Below are positions 8,119 through 16,041 of a DNA stretch of 64,000 bases, piece after piece. Origin of the DNA: JBCBSZ01 sp039185015 (GTDB taxonomy: Bacteria; Actinomycetota; Acidimicrobiia; Acidimicrobiales; Poriferisodalaceae); NCBI GenBank assembly GCA_039185015.1, contig JBCDAU010000028.1, positions 4,665 through 68,664 on the forward strand. The letters are read 5' to 3'. Position 1 is the stretch's first letter. Every line of letters starts with the position of its first letter. The notes beneath the pieces are model-generated. The model ran no database searches. It was not told the DNA's origin and saw only the letters and a list, made by a program, of their open reading frames with translations. Position numbers and translations under genes: made by a program.

Positions 8119-8715
8119 TCAGCTCCGGGTCGGCGGGTCGTCGAACAACGCGGAGACCATGCGCCCGACGTGCGCACGAACCCCCTCGGTGTCGGCCTCG
8201 ATCGAGTCCAGCACATCCAGCTGCGCGAGACCCAGGAGCAGCAGGTAGAAGGCCTTCACTTGCTCGGCGCTGTCATCGGTCGCCTCCTGCCACGCTCGGG
8301 CCCGACCCGCGTGCCAGTCGCCCAGGAGGTCCATCAGCTCGTCGTTCCGGCCGGCGGCGAGGTGGAGCTCGAGCTGCAGGCGTCGCGTCTGCACGAAGTC
8401 AGGGGCGAGCCATCGCTCGACGATGCCGATCGGTGAGCGGGCACCGTCGGTCATCCCCGACACGGCTCCGAGGCTGTGCCGTGCGGCCTCGATCAACAGC
8501 TCGACCTTGCCGGAGAAGTGCTTGTAGGCGGCGGGACCGGAGATGCCGGCCCGGGCGGCGATGTCGGTGATCGCTGCGCCGCTGAAGCCGCGCTCGACGA
8601 AGACGTCGACCGCGGCCAGGAGCAGGCGCTCGCGGGTGGGCACGGCTCCGTCTCGCTTCGGAGGTCGACCGGTGCGCCGCACGGTGGTGATGCGATCGGT
8701 CGCTTGCGTGGGCAC
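8119..8715 (-). CDS. TetR-family transcriptional regulator
   Basis: This 198-residue protein starts at GTG 8715. A basic N-terminus (RRTGRPPKRDG) precedes a standard TetR helix-turn-helix (RERLLLAAVDVF...ITDIAARAGISGPAAYKHFSGK, about residues 27-72). It opens the minus-strand operon with SDR and nitroreductase and faces the P450 gene across 58 bp that contain a perfect 8+8 bp inverted repeat (8722-8745). This is the usual arrangement for a repressor of both directions, possibly released by an acyl-CoA or terpenoid/steroid-like ligand; the ligand is inference only. Confidence 0.92.
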   Translation of the reverse strand: MPTQATDRITTVRRTGRPPKRDGAVPTRERLLLAAVDVFVERGFSGAAITDIAARAGISGPAAYKHFSGKVELLIEAARHSLGAVSGMTDGARSPIGIVERWLAPDFVQTRRLQLELHLAAGRNDELMDLLGDWHAGRARAWQEATDDSAEQVKAFYLLLLGLAQLDVLDSIEADTEGVRAHVGRMVSALFDDPPTRS

Positions 8716-8721
8716 GAGTCA

Positions 8722-8745
8722 GAAAGTTACTGTGCTCTAACTTTC
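8722..8745. promoter_or_regulatory. Candidate TetR operator in P450/TetR divergent promoter
   Basis: The perfect inverted repeat GAAAGTTA - 8 bases - TAACTTTC is unusually AT-rich for this region. It begins 7 bp from the TetR start codon and ends 28 bp before the P450 start, so binding would cover both promoters. Confidence 0.65.
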
Positions 8746-8773
8746 AAGGCAAGGCCGGCTCACAGGGGGCGAG

Positions 8774-9976
8774 ATGGCCGACGACTTCGACTTCTTCTCC
8801 GACCGGTTCCGGAGCGATCCGCACGCCGAATACGCACGGATGCGAGCGGAGTGCCCGGTGGCCCACGCCTCGGAGCCCTACGACTGGTGGGCGGTCACCC
8901 GCGAGGCCGACCTCCGTCAGATGGTGCGCAAGTACAAGCTCTGGAGCAGCGCGCACGGCCCGGGGCTCGCCTACGCGGGCGGCGGCGTGCTCGTCAGCGT
9001 CGACCCGCCGCAGCACACCTCCGACCGCCGTCTCGTGCAGGCGGCGTTCGATGCCGATGCCCTCGAGGCCATGGAGCCGGACATCCGCACGCTGGTCCAC
9101 GACGAGATGGACTCCTGGATCGGGCGCGGCGAGGGCGACCTCATGGAGCTGCTCGCGATGCCGGTGCCGCTGATCGTGATCGCGTGGCTCCTCGGGCTCG
9201 ACGTCGACTACTGCCGTGAGATCCGTCCCCGTGCCGACGGCGTGATCGCCCGACACGCCGATGTCCAGTCCGCACGGCCGGACTCCAGCCAGTCCGGACG
9301 CGAAGACGAGGTGGCGTACTTCATGCGGCAGATCGACGAGCGCCGCGAGCTGGCCGCGGCCGACGCCGAGCTCCCGGACGACACCCTCACCGCGCTGCTC
9401 ACCGCCGAACTCGACGGGCGGGTCCTGACCGACGCCGACGTGCTCGGGTTCATGATGTTCCTGTTCATCGCCGGCAGCCAGACCACCACCCAGCTCATCG
9501 GCAACCTGATCTGGCGCCTGCTCCAGTTCCCCGACCAGATGGCACTGGTCCGGGACGACCGATCCCTGATCCCCCACGCGATCGAGGAGAGCCTGCGCTA
9601 CGACTCCCCGGTGCACGGCCTGTTCCGGACCAACACCGAGGAGACCCAGATCGCGGGCGTGACCCTCCCGGAGAACTCCAAGGTCATGTGCAGCTTCTTC
9701 TCCGCCAACATGGATCCCGAGGCCTGGGACCATCCCGAGCGCTTCGACGTCACCCGCGACCTCGCCGAGCTGAAGAAGCACTGGGCGTTCGGCAAGGGGA
9801 TCCACTACTGCATGGGGGCACCCCTCAGCCGGATCGAGGGCGCGGTCGCCCTGGAGGCGGTGCTCGACCGCCTCCCGAACCTGCGCCTCACCGCCGAACC
9901 GACCTTGATCAGCGCGCCGGTGCTCCACGGTGTCGAGACGTTGCCGGTCGCCTGGGACCCGCCGGGACCGAGCTGA
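8774..9976 (+). CDS. Cytochrome P450
   Basis: This 400-residue soluble bacterial P450 is complete. It has the I-helix oxygen-binding motif FIAGSQTTT (about residues 235-245) and the K-helix ExxR as EESLR. The heme loop is FGKGIHYCMG near residue 343, with Cys as the thiolate ligand. It needs a ferredoxin/reductase pair not seen nearby. The following OYE gene begins 1 bp after its stop, so the two are translationally coupled. It is probably regulated by the divergent TetR through the operator at 8722-8745. The likely role is hydroxylation of a hydrophobic compound before further reduction or oxidation by neighbouring enzymes. Confidence 0.95.
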   Translation: MADDFDFFSDRFRSDPHAEYARMRAECPVAHASEPYDWWAVTREADLRQMVRKYKLWSSAHGPGLAYAGGGVLVSVDPPQHTSDRRLVQAAFDADALEAMEPDIRTLVHDEMDSWIGRGEGDLMELLAMPVPLIVIAWLLGLDVDYCREIRPRADGVIARHADVQSARPDSSQSGREDEVAYFMRQIDERRELAAADAELPDDTLTALLTAELDGRVLTDADVLGFMMFLFIAGSQTTTQLIGNLIWRLLQFPDQMALVRDDRSLIPHAIEESLRYDSPVHGLFRTNTEETQIAGVTLPENSKVMCSFFSANMDPEAWDHPERFDVTRDLAELKKHWAFGKGIHYCMGAPLSRIEGAVALEAVLDRLPNLRLTAEPTLISAPVLHGVETLPVAWDPPGPS

Positions 9977-9977
9977 C

Positions 9978-11939
9978 GTGGCCTACCCCAACGTCTTCCG
10001 ACCGCAGCGGATCGCCGGCTGCACGATCCCGAACCGGATCGTGCGCACCGCCCACTCCACCGGTGCCCGAGGCGACGACCTCATCGCCTACCACGAGGCC
10101 AGAGCGAAGGGCGGGGTCGGCCTGGCCATCATCGAGATCGCCGGGGTCTCCACCGACTCGCCGACCGGGATCCCGGTGCACTCCGACGAGGTGCTCCCCT
10201 GGTACGACGAGCTGTCGACCAGGATGCACGCCCACGGCACCCAGGTGTTCCAGCAGCTGTGGCACGGCGGCATCACCCTGCAGCGGGTGCCGGGTCAGCG
10301 CCCGGTCGGACCGAGCGCGATCCCGAACGCGATGGTCGGGATCACGCCACGCCCGCTGACCACCGGCGAGATCGCCGACCTCGTCGCCGCCTTCGCGAGC
10401 GCGGCCCGCCGGGTCGTGGCCGGCGGACTCGACGGGATCGAGCTCCACGCCGCCCACGGCTACCTCCTCGGCTCCTTCCTGTCGCCCGCCACCAACGTCC
10501 GCGACGACGACTACGGCGGCTCGCTCGAGAACCGGGCGCGCTTCACCCGCGAGGTGCTCCGAGCGATCCGGTCCGAGGTCGGCCCGGCGTTCCCGGTCGG
10601 CATCCGGATCTCGGGCGACGAGTTCATCGAGGGCGGGATCGATCACGTCGAGGCCGAGGCCATCGCCCGCGAGCTGGAACCCGACATCGACTTCCTCGAC
10701 GTCTCGATGGGCACGTACTGGCGCTTCCACAAGTTCCTGTCGACCCTCGACGACCCACTCGGGTACGAGCTCGACAACAACGAGAAGGTGACCAAGGTCG
10801 TGGAGGTCCCGACGATCGTGACCGGCCGGATCATGACCCTCGACCACGCCGACCACATCATCGGCTCCGGCGCCGCCGACCTCGTCTCGATCGTGCGGGC
10901 GATGATCGCCGATCCCGAGCTCGTCGTGAAGGCCCGCGACGGCCGCGAGGACCAGATCCGGCCGTGCATCGGCACGTCGATGGGGTGCGTCGCCCAGCTC
11001 ATGACGACGGGCCGCATCCAGTGCGTCGTCAACGTCGCCGCCGGCCGGGAACGCTCGGTGCCGTTCGAGACCCCCGGCCCCGCCGAGACGTCCAAGCGCG
11101 TCCTCGTCGTCGGTGGTGGACCGGCCGGGATGGAGGCGGCCCGGACCGCCGCGTTGCGGGGTCACACCGTCGACCTCTACGAGATGACCGGGGAGCTCGG
11201 CGGTCAGGTCCGCATGGCCGCCTCGGTGCCGCCGCGCTCCGACCTCGAGGCGCTGACCCGGTGGCTCGCCGACGAGCTGGACCGCCTCGGCGTGCGGGTG
11301 CACCTCCGCACGCCGGTCGATCCCGACCTCATCGTCGAGGCGGCGCCCGACGAGGTGATCGTCGCGACCGGCTCGACCCCGAAGGCGCCGGGCTTCCAGC
11401 TCTCCGCACCGACCGTCCCGGTAGCCGGGGCCGACCTCCCGCACGTGGCGACGAGCTGGGAGGTCCTCGGCTTCGGCGGCCGGGCCCGGGTCGGCACCGA
11501 CGCCGTCGTGTACGACGACACCGGCACGTTCGAGGCGATCAGCGTCACGGACCGGCTCCTCGCCGCGGGATGCCGCGTCACCATCGTGAGCCGGCACGAG
11601 CAGCTGGGAGCGAGGATCCCGTTTCCACCCGCGACGGTCGAGGCCAGCCGGGAGCGCCTGTTCGCCGCCGGCGTCGACGTCGTTCCGAACATGGCGCTGC
11701 GCCGCATCGACGAGACGACGGTGACCATCGCCGGCCTCGGGCTCGGCATCGAGCGGACCATCGCCGCCGACACCGTGTGCCTCGTGACCTACCACGATCT
11801 CAACGACGAGCTCGCGACCCACCTGGCCGTCGCGCACCCCGATGCCCCGTTCGGCGTGCACGTCATCGGCAACGCCGACGGGGGCGACACGATCCAGGCG
11901 GCGATCCGATCGGCAGCCGACGTCACGCGCTCGATGTAG
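9978..11939 (+). CDS. Old-yellow-enzyme / 2,4-dienoyl-CoA-reductase-like flavoprotein
   Basis: This 653-residue protein starts at GTG 9978, directly after the P450 stop. Residues 1-320 are an OYE-type FMN barrel (NVFRPQRIAGCTIPNRIV, AAHGYLLGSFLSP, NVRDDDYGGSLENRARF). Residues about 370-640 are an FAD/NAD(P) domain (VLVVGGGPAGMEAARTAALRG). Between them sits the 4Fe-4S loop of the FadH/trimethylamine-dehydrogenase family, C-x2-C-x3-C-x11-C. Here it reads Cys330-x2-Thr333-x3-Cys337-x11-Cys349, so the second cysteine ligand is missing. It may bind an altered cluster or none. Likely an enone or dienoyl reductase in the P450 pathway. Confidence 0.9.
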   Translation: MAYPNVFRPQRIAGCTIPNRIVRTAHSTGARGDDLIAYHEARAKGGVGLAIIEIAGVSTDSPTGIPVHSDEVLPWYDELSTRMHAHGTQVFQQLWHGGITLQRVPGQRPVGPSAIPNAMVGITPRPLTTGEIADLVAAFASAARRVVAGGLDGIELHAAHGYLLGSFLSPATNVRDDDYGGSLENRARFTREVLRAIRSEVGPAFPVGIRISGDEFIEGGIDHVEAEAIARELEPDIDFLDVSMGTYWRFHKFLSTLDDPLGYELDNNEKVTKVVEVPTIVTGRIMTLDHADHIIGSGAADLVSIVRAMIADPELVVKARDGREDQIRPCIGTSMGCVAQLMTTGRIQCVVNVAAGRERSVPFETPGPAETSKRVLVVGGGPAGMEAARTAALRGHTVDLYEMTGELGGQVRMAASVPPRSDLEALTRWLADELDRLGVRVHLRTPVDPDLIVEAAPDEVIVATGSTPKAPGFQLSAPTVPVAGADLPHVATSWEVLGFGGRARVGTDAVVYDDTGTFEAISVTDRLLAAGCRVTIVSRHEQLGARIPFPPATVEASRERLFAAGVDVVPNMALRRIDETTVTIAGLGLGIERTIAADTVCLVTYHDLNDELATHLAVAHPDAPFGVHVIGNADGGDTIQAAIRSAADVTRSM

Positions 11940-12002
11940 CCACGCCGCGGTCGGAGGTGCGGTGAGGGCTAGCGTCGTCCACGGCAGACCGCGGGAGCGT
12001 CG

Positions 12003-12560
12003 ATGGCCGACATCGCAGACGACGAGCGACCGGTCCCGCTCACCCAGGAGCGGCTGGTCCAGCTCGAGCACCTCAACCAAGAGCACCTCGATCACATCTG
12101 GTCGCTCCAGCTGCAGATGTCGGCGGCTCGGGTGCGGTCCACCTCGGCGCGCTGGTCGGCTGCCCTGGGCCTGCTGCTCGTCGCCGCCTTCGTGAACCTC
12201 GGCGTGCCCTGGTTCGCGGTCGGAGACGAGCTCGGCAGCGGCTACGCGTTGGTCGACGACGGCGCACCGCTCTGGTGGTGGCTCCACCTCGCCGCCGGCG
12301 TGTTCGCACTGATGCTCGTGGTGGCCCTCGCCGCACCGTCGAGACGGCCCTCGGTGGCCGGTTGGTACCTGCTCACGATCGTCGGCGTCCTGATGACGAT
12401 CACCGCCGTCGGCGTGCTGGGTGATCTGCCGTTCCGCGCCGATCCCCGTGCCGGGGTCCGCGTGGCGATCGCGCTCTCGATGGCGGTGACGGTGGTCGGG
12501 GCGGTCGGCGGCTTCCGACTCGCCGATCTCCAGCGGGCCGAGGACCGCCGACGCCGCTGA
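12003..12560 (+). CDS. Four-helix integral membrane protein of unknown function
   Basis: This 185-residue protein starts at ATG 12003. After about 50 polar residues (helical, possibly coiled: TQERLVQLEHLNQEHLDHIWSLQ) come four hydrophobic segments, near residues 53-75, 90-110, 122-142 and 155-175. The C-terminus is basic. No family is recognised. It lies 62 bp after the OYE gene and 3 bp before the GNAT gene, so it may be co-transcribed with the latter. Confidence 0.7.
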   Translation: MADIADDERPVPLTQERLVQLEHLNQEHLDHIWSLQLQMSAARVRSTSARWSAALGLLLVAAFVNLGVPWFAVGDELGSGYALVDDGAPLWWWLHLAAGVFALMLVVALAAPSRRPSVAGWYLLTIVGVLMTITAVGVLGDLPFRADPRAGVRVAIALSMAVTVVGAVGGFRLADLQRAEDRRRR

Positions 12561-12563
12561 GGC

Positions 12564-13013
12564 ATGCGCATCGTCGACCTCGAGGCCGGCCACCATGCCG
12601 AGGTGCGCGCCCTGATCCTGCGTGGACTCGCCGATCACTGGGATTCGGTCGACGAGCGTCTCAACCCGGACCTGGACGACCTCAGCGCCGCATACCCGGG
12701 CGGTCGGACGATCGTGGTGTTCGACGACCACCGCTCGGCGATCGGTACCGGCACGGTCGTCCCCCGCGACGAGGGCACGGTCGAGATCGTGCGCATGTCG
12801 GTCGACACGAACCGACGCCGAGGCGGCATCGGACGGGCGATCGTCGAGGAGCTCGTCGCCACGGCGCGCCGCTGGGGAGCGGATCGGGTGGTGCTCGAGA
12901 CCACCTCGGCGTGGACCGAGGTCGTGGACTTCTACCGGTCGTGCGGCTTCTCGATCACCCACACCGCGCCCAGCCCCTTCGGCGAGGACACCTGGTTCGA
13001 ACGGAGAATATAG
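12564..13013 (+). CDS. GNAT-family N-acetyltransferase
   Basis: This 149-residue protein shows the acetyl-CoA binding motif A (VEIVRMSVDTNRRRGGIGRAI, RRxGGIG, about residues 72-93). A C-terminal strand-helix follows (VVDFYRSCGFSITHTA) in which the Tyr is usual for GNAT enzymes. Acceptor unknown. It is 3 bp after the membrane-protein gene. Its stop codon is immediately followed by a perfect inverted repeat (13014-13040) that separates it from the ABM/MarR pair. Confidence 0.88.
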   Translation: MRIVDLEAGHHAEVRALILRGLADHWDSVDERLNPDLDDLSAAYPGGRTIVVFDDHRSAIGTGTVVPRDEGTVEIVRMSVDTNRRRGGIGRAIVEELVATARRWGADRVVLETTSAWTEVVDFYRSCGFSITHTAPSPFGEDTWFERRI

Positions 13014-13040
13014 TGGCGGACGCAACCATTGCGTCCGCCA
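13014..13040. promoter_or_regulatory. Perfect 12+12 bp inverted repeat upstream of ABM-MarR genes
   Basis: Arms TGGCGGACGCAA and TTGCGTCCGCCA are separated by 3 bases and start 1 bp after the GNAT stop. The following bases (GCGAAGGATC) contain no T-run, so an intrinsic terminator on the plus strand is unlikely. The preceding AATATAGT could act as a -10 element, which would place this palindrome at the transcription start of the ABM-MarR pair, a usual site for MarR autoregulation. This is inference. Confidence 0.55.
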
Positions 13041-13054
13041 GCGAAGGATCGCCC

Positions 13055-13354
13055 ATGCTGATCGCCCGAGTCCGCGTCACCGCCACCGACGACGGCCGCC
13101 AGACCCTCGTCGACGCCCTCACCACCGAGGCCGGTCGGATCACCGAGCGCTTCGAGGGATGCGAGCGCTTCGCCGTCTCGATCGACACGACCGACCCGAA
13201 CACGGTCGTGCTCGCCGAGGAGTGGACCACCAAGGAGCACTTCGACGCCTACGTCGGGTCCGACCACTTCGCCGAGCTGATGTCGGCGGCCGCACCGTGC
13301 CTCGCTGGACCGCCCGACTCCGCCTACTACCTCGGCGAGCGCGTCGGACCGTGA
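13055..13354 (+). CDS. Antibiotic biosynthesis monooxygenase (ABM) domain protein
   Basis: This 99-residue protein starts at ATG 13055, after a GAAGGA ribosome site. The ABM/dimeric alpha-beta barrel pattern is clear: an LIARVRVTATDDGR strand, an ALTTEAGRITERFEGCERFAV helix-strand and a VVLAEEWTTKEHFDAYVGSDHF block. Members act as cofactor-free oxygenases for quinones or as heme/ligand sensors; some are structural. It is coupled by a GTGA overlap to the MarR gene, so the pair is probably one regulated unit responding to a quinone-like or phenolic compound. Confidence 0.87.
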   Translation: MLIARVRVTATDDGRQTLVDALTTEAGRITERFEGCERFAVSIDTTDPNTVVLAEEWTTKEHFDAYVGSDHFAELMSAAAPCLAGPPDSAYYLGERVGP

Positions 13355-13836
13355 GCGGGTCCTCGGCCGACACCGGCTCCCGCCTCCACGCCTCGGCCGA
13401 CCTGGACGAGGCGATCGCCTACCGGCTCCACCGCAGCAACCGGCTGTTGCTCACCCACCTCGCACGCGTCCTCGAACGGCGACGTGCCGGCCTGACAGCG
13501 GAGAAGTGGTTCGTCCTCGCCCGACTCCACTCCGACGGACCGATGCGGCAGGTCGACCTGACCGAACGGGCGCTCGAGGACGCACCCAACGTCAGCCGCC
13601 TCGTCGACGGCCTCGTCGCTGCGGAGCTCGTAGAGCGCCGGCCCGATCCGGACGATCGGCGGGCGAAGCTGCTGGAGCTGTCCGCCGACGGTCGTGCCCT
13701 GGCCGACCAGCTCCTCGACGACGTCCGTCGCGAGCGGGAGCGGGTGTTCGCCGGGCTCGACGACGCCGACCTGGGAGCGCTGACCGCAGCGCTCGACCGC
13801 GTCGACCAGAACGTGCGATCGCTGCTCGAGCGCTGA
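13351..13836 (+). CDS. MarR-family transcriptional regulator
   Basis: This 161-residue protein starts at GTG 13351, overlapping the ABM stop (GTGA). The winged helix is readable: WFVLARLHSDGPMRQVDLTERALEDAPNVSRLVDGLVAAELVERRPDPDDRRAKLLELS (shown here only to give order; recognition helix near residues 75-90, wing DPDDRR). Dimerising helices flank it. It is the second gene of the ABM-MarR unit and is a candidate to bind the palindrome at 13014-13040. Confidence 0.9.
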   Translation: MSGSSADTGSRLHASADLDEAIAYRLHRSNRLLLTHLARVLERRRAGLTAEKWFVLARLHSDGPMRQVDLTERALEDAPNVSRLVDGLVAAELVERRPDPDDRRAKLLELSADGRALADQLLDDVRRERERVFAGLDDADLGALTAALDRVDQNVRSLLER

Positions 13837-13850
13837 CGGCGCCGCTCGGA

Positions 13851-14714
13851 TCAGGTACCGAAGGCGCCTCGGAGCAGCGTGGGGTTCTCCTGCTGGTGCA
13901 GCGACTCGTTGCGGTGGCGGATGTCGGCCAGGTAGTCGGGGTGGCTGAGCACCCAGAAGCGTCGTTCCCGGATCGCGTCGAGCACGAGCGCAGCGACGTC
14001 GGCCGGGTCCATGCCGTCCTCGGCCAGCGCTGCGGCGATTGCGGCGTTGCGCTGCCGAGCCTCGTCGGTCGGGGGGCGACGGGTGCCGCTGCGCCGGAGG
14101 TGCTCGGGCCGGTTCCGCTGACTGCTGGTGATGTTGGTGCTGACCTCACCGGGGCACAGCACCGACACGCCGACGTTGGCCGAGTCGTCGGCCGCCATCT
14201 CGTGGTGGAGGGTCTCCATGATCGCCACGACGCCGTACTTCGCCGCGTTGTACGGGCCGAGCCCGGGGTTCGCCATCAGCCCGGCGACCGAAGCGGTGCT
14301 GACGACGTGGGCATCGTCGGACTCCACGAGGTAGGGCAGGAAGTGGTGCAGGCCGTGGACGACGCCCCAGAGGCTGACGTCGATGACCCACTTCCAATCG
14401 ACGAGCTGCAGCCCTCGGATCAGGCCGCCGCCGCCCACCCCGGCGTTGTTGCAGAGGATGTCCACCCGACCGAAGCGCTCGATCGTCATCTCGGCCAGCT
14501 CCCGGACCGAGTCGGAGTCCGTGACGTCGGTGCGCGCACCCATGACCTGAGCGCCGACCTCGAGCAGCTCGCCGGTCGTCGCGTCGAGCGCGTCCGACTC
14601 GACGTCGGCGAGCACGACGCCACACCCTGCGGCGGCGAACGCTCCGGCCAGCGCACGGCCGATGCCGGACGCCGCACCCGTCACGACCGCGACGCGGCCT
14701 GAGAACTCCTCCAC
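13851..14714 (-). CDS. Short-chain dehydrogenase/reductase (SDR)
   Basis: This 287-residue classical SDR has the nucleotide loop TGAASGIG near residues 12-19 and Asp after strand 2 (LADVES), implying NAD preference. NNAGVGGGG, the catalytic Ser in STASVAG, Tyr and Lys in YNAAK, and a PGEVST motif follow. An extension of about 30 residues at the C-terminus (HPDYLADIRHRNESLHQQ) is typical of SDRs annotated as putative oxidoreductases acting on steroids or retinoid-like alcohols; no substrate can be given. Its start is 22 bp from the end of the flavoprotein gene upstream (stop 14737), so they may be co-transcribed. Confidence 0.9.
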   Translation of the reverse strand: MEEFSGRVAVVTGAASGIGRALAGAFAAAGCGVVLADVESDALDATTGELLEVGAQVMGARTDVTDSDSVRELAEMTIERFGRVDILCNNAGVGGGGLIRGLQLVDWKWVIDVSLWGVVHGLHHFLPYLVESDDAHVVSTASVAGLMANPGLGPYNAAKYGVVAIMETLHHEMAADDSANVGVSVLCPGEVSTNITSSQRNRPEHLRRSGTRRPPTDEARQRNAAIAAALAEDGMDPADVAALVLDAIRERRFWVLSHPDYLADIRHRNESLHQQENPTLLRGAFGT

Positions 14715-14736
14715 GACCCCTCCTCGTTCGACCGCC

Positions 14737-15903
14737 TCACTCTCGCACGCGGAGGATCAGCTCCACGGCGTCGCGGGCCGAGCGTGTGGCGTCGTCGACG
14801 CTGCCCCAGTCGTCGTGGCTCGTGTAGGCCTCGCCGGCGAAGAAGACCCGGTCGCCGACGGGCTCCTGCAGGCGAGGTGGGTGCCGCCAGTCGGCGGTGT
14901 CCGCCAGGTACGCCTGGCCGATGAAGGGCTCCCGGTCCCAGTCCTGCACGATGTGCCGGAGGTACGACGCCGAGGCGGCGCCGTCGAACACCTCGTCGAG
15001 CTCGGCGAGCACGAGGTCGCGCAGGCCATCACCCTCGGCTGCCTGGTACGGCTCGGCGCCGCTGCCGACGGCGAACAGCCCGAGCACGTTGGCCTCGGAG
15101 TCCTGCCCGTAGGCGGCGTCGAAGTAGTAGCGCTGACCCGTTCGCGTCTCGCTGTCGGCGAACTCGACCCATGACGGGTAGAACGCCTCGTCGAACTCGA
15201 AGAACGCCTTGATCCCGCCCCACACGGCGGCGGCGTCGATGGCCCGCTGCTTCCGGCGAGGAAGCGCCGGCCTGAACCGGAGCCGCTCCTCCTGCAGCAG
15301 GCGTAGTGGCACGGTGACGATCACCCGGTCGGCCTCGAGCTCGGACCCGTCGGCGGTCACGAGGCGAACCGCATCACCGCCGTGGTCGATCTCGACGATC
15401 TCGGTGTCGAAGGTGATGGCGTTCACGACCTCGGGCACCACGTACCGGTCGAAGACCGCGAACCAGCTCGCTCCGACGAAGTTGAGCGAGTCGAACTCAC
15501 CGAGCGGGACCAGGCTGGTCTCGCCGTCGTGGTAGGCCGTCGAGTCGGTGGGGTCGTACGGCTCGAGCTCGACGTCGACCTCGTCGACGCCGAGGATCGA
15601 TGGCAGCTCCTCCGCGGGGGCCTCGAGCCACTGGCCGCCGAGGGAGATCGGGAAGTCGACGAAGTCGGCCGCATGACGAACCCGACCACCGTGGGTCGAC
15701 GACGCCTCGACGATCTGCACCTCGATGCCGGCCCGGCGGAGCAGGAGGGCCGCGCTGAGGCCGGCCACGCCGGCGCCGACCACCACGACCCGGCCCACGG
15801 CATCGCCCACCGGCTCGGACGAGTCGTCGTCCCCGCACCCGATGAGCGGCAACGTCAGCCCCAACGCTGCCCCGGCCTTGAGGAAGTCACGGCGTCGGAT
15901 CAT
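14737..15903 (-). CDS. Tat-exported FAD-dependent amine oxidase-like lipoprotein
   Basis: This 388-residue protein starts at ATG 15903. The N-terminus MIRRRDFLKAG is a twin-arginine signal, followed by LPLIGC, a lipobox with the lipidated Cys near residue 24. The FAD dinucleotide site VVVVGAGVAGLSAALLLRRAG (residues about 40-60) and the GG-doublet region (GGRVRHAADF) mark the flavin monoamine-oxidase/NAD(P)-binding Rossmann family. The C-terminal VFFAGEAYTSHDDWGSVDDATRSA is the second FAD block. It probably folds in the cytoplasm and then acts on an amine or similar substrate outside the membrane. At 388 residues it is slightly shorter than typical amine oxidases. Confidence 0.9.
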   Translation of the reverse strand: MIRRRDFLKAGAALGLTLPLIGCGDDDSSEPVGDAVGRVVVVGAGVAGLSAALLLRRAGIEVQIVEASSTHGGRVRHAADFVDFPISLGGQWLEAPAEELPSILGVDEVDVELEPYDPTDSTAYHDGETSLVPLGEFDSLNFVGASWFAVFDRYVVPEVVNAITFDTEIVEIDHGGDAVRLVTADGSELEADRVIVTVPLRLLQEERLRFRPALPRRKQRAIDAAAVWGGIKAFFEFDEAFYPSWVEFADSETRTGQRYYFDAAYGQDSEANVLGLFAVGSGAEPYQAAEGDGLRDLVLAELDEVFDGAASASYLRHIVQDWDREPFIGQAYLADTADWRHPPRLQEPVGDRVFFAGEAYTSHDDWGSVDDATRSARDAVELILRVRE

Positions 15904-16041
15904 CTCGCTCCTGTCGTCGTCGCCCGCTGGTGAGGAAGGTACGGAGCCAAGGGTCCGCCGACGCTCCGCCTGACGGTGGATTCCGCCGTCGACGTCCTCC
16001 CTCGCCGGGATGATCCGGTCGAGGGGTGCGATCATCCGCCC

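Noticed and set aside
9909..13025. Long open minus frame of more than 1000 codons
   Set aside because: It lies opposite the well-supported OYE, membrane-protein and GNAT genes, is rich in Gly/Asp/Arg/His from codon-shadow composition and has no domain.
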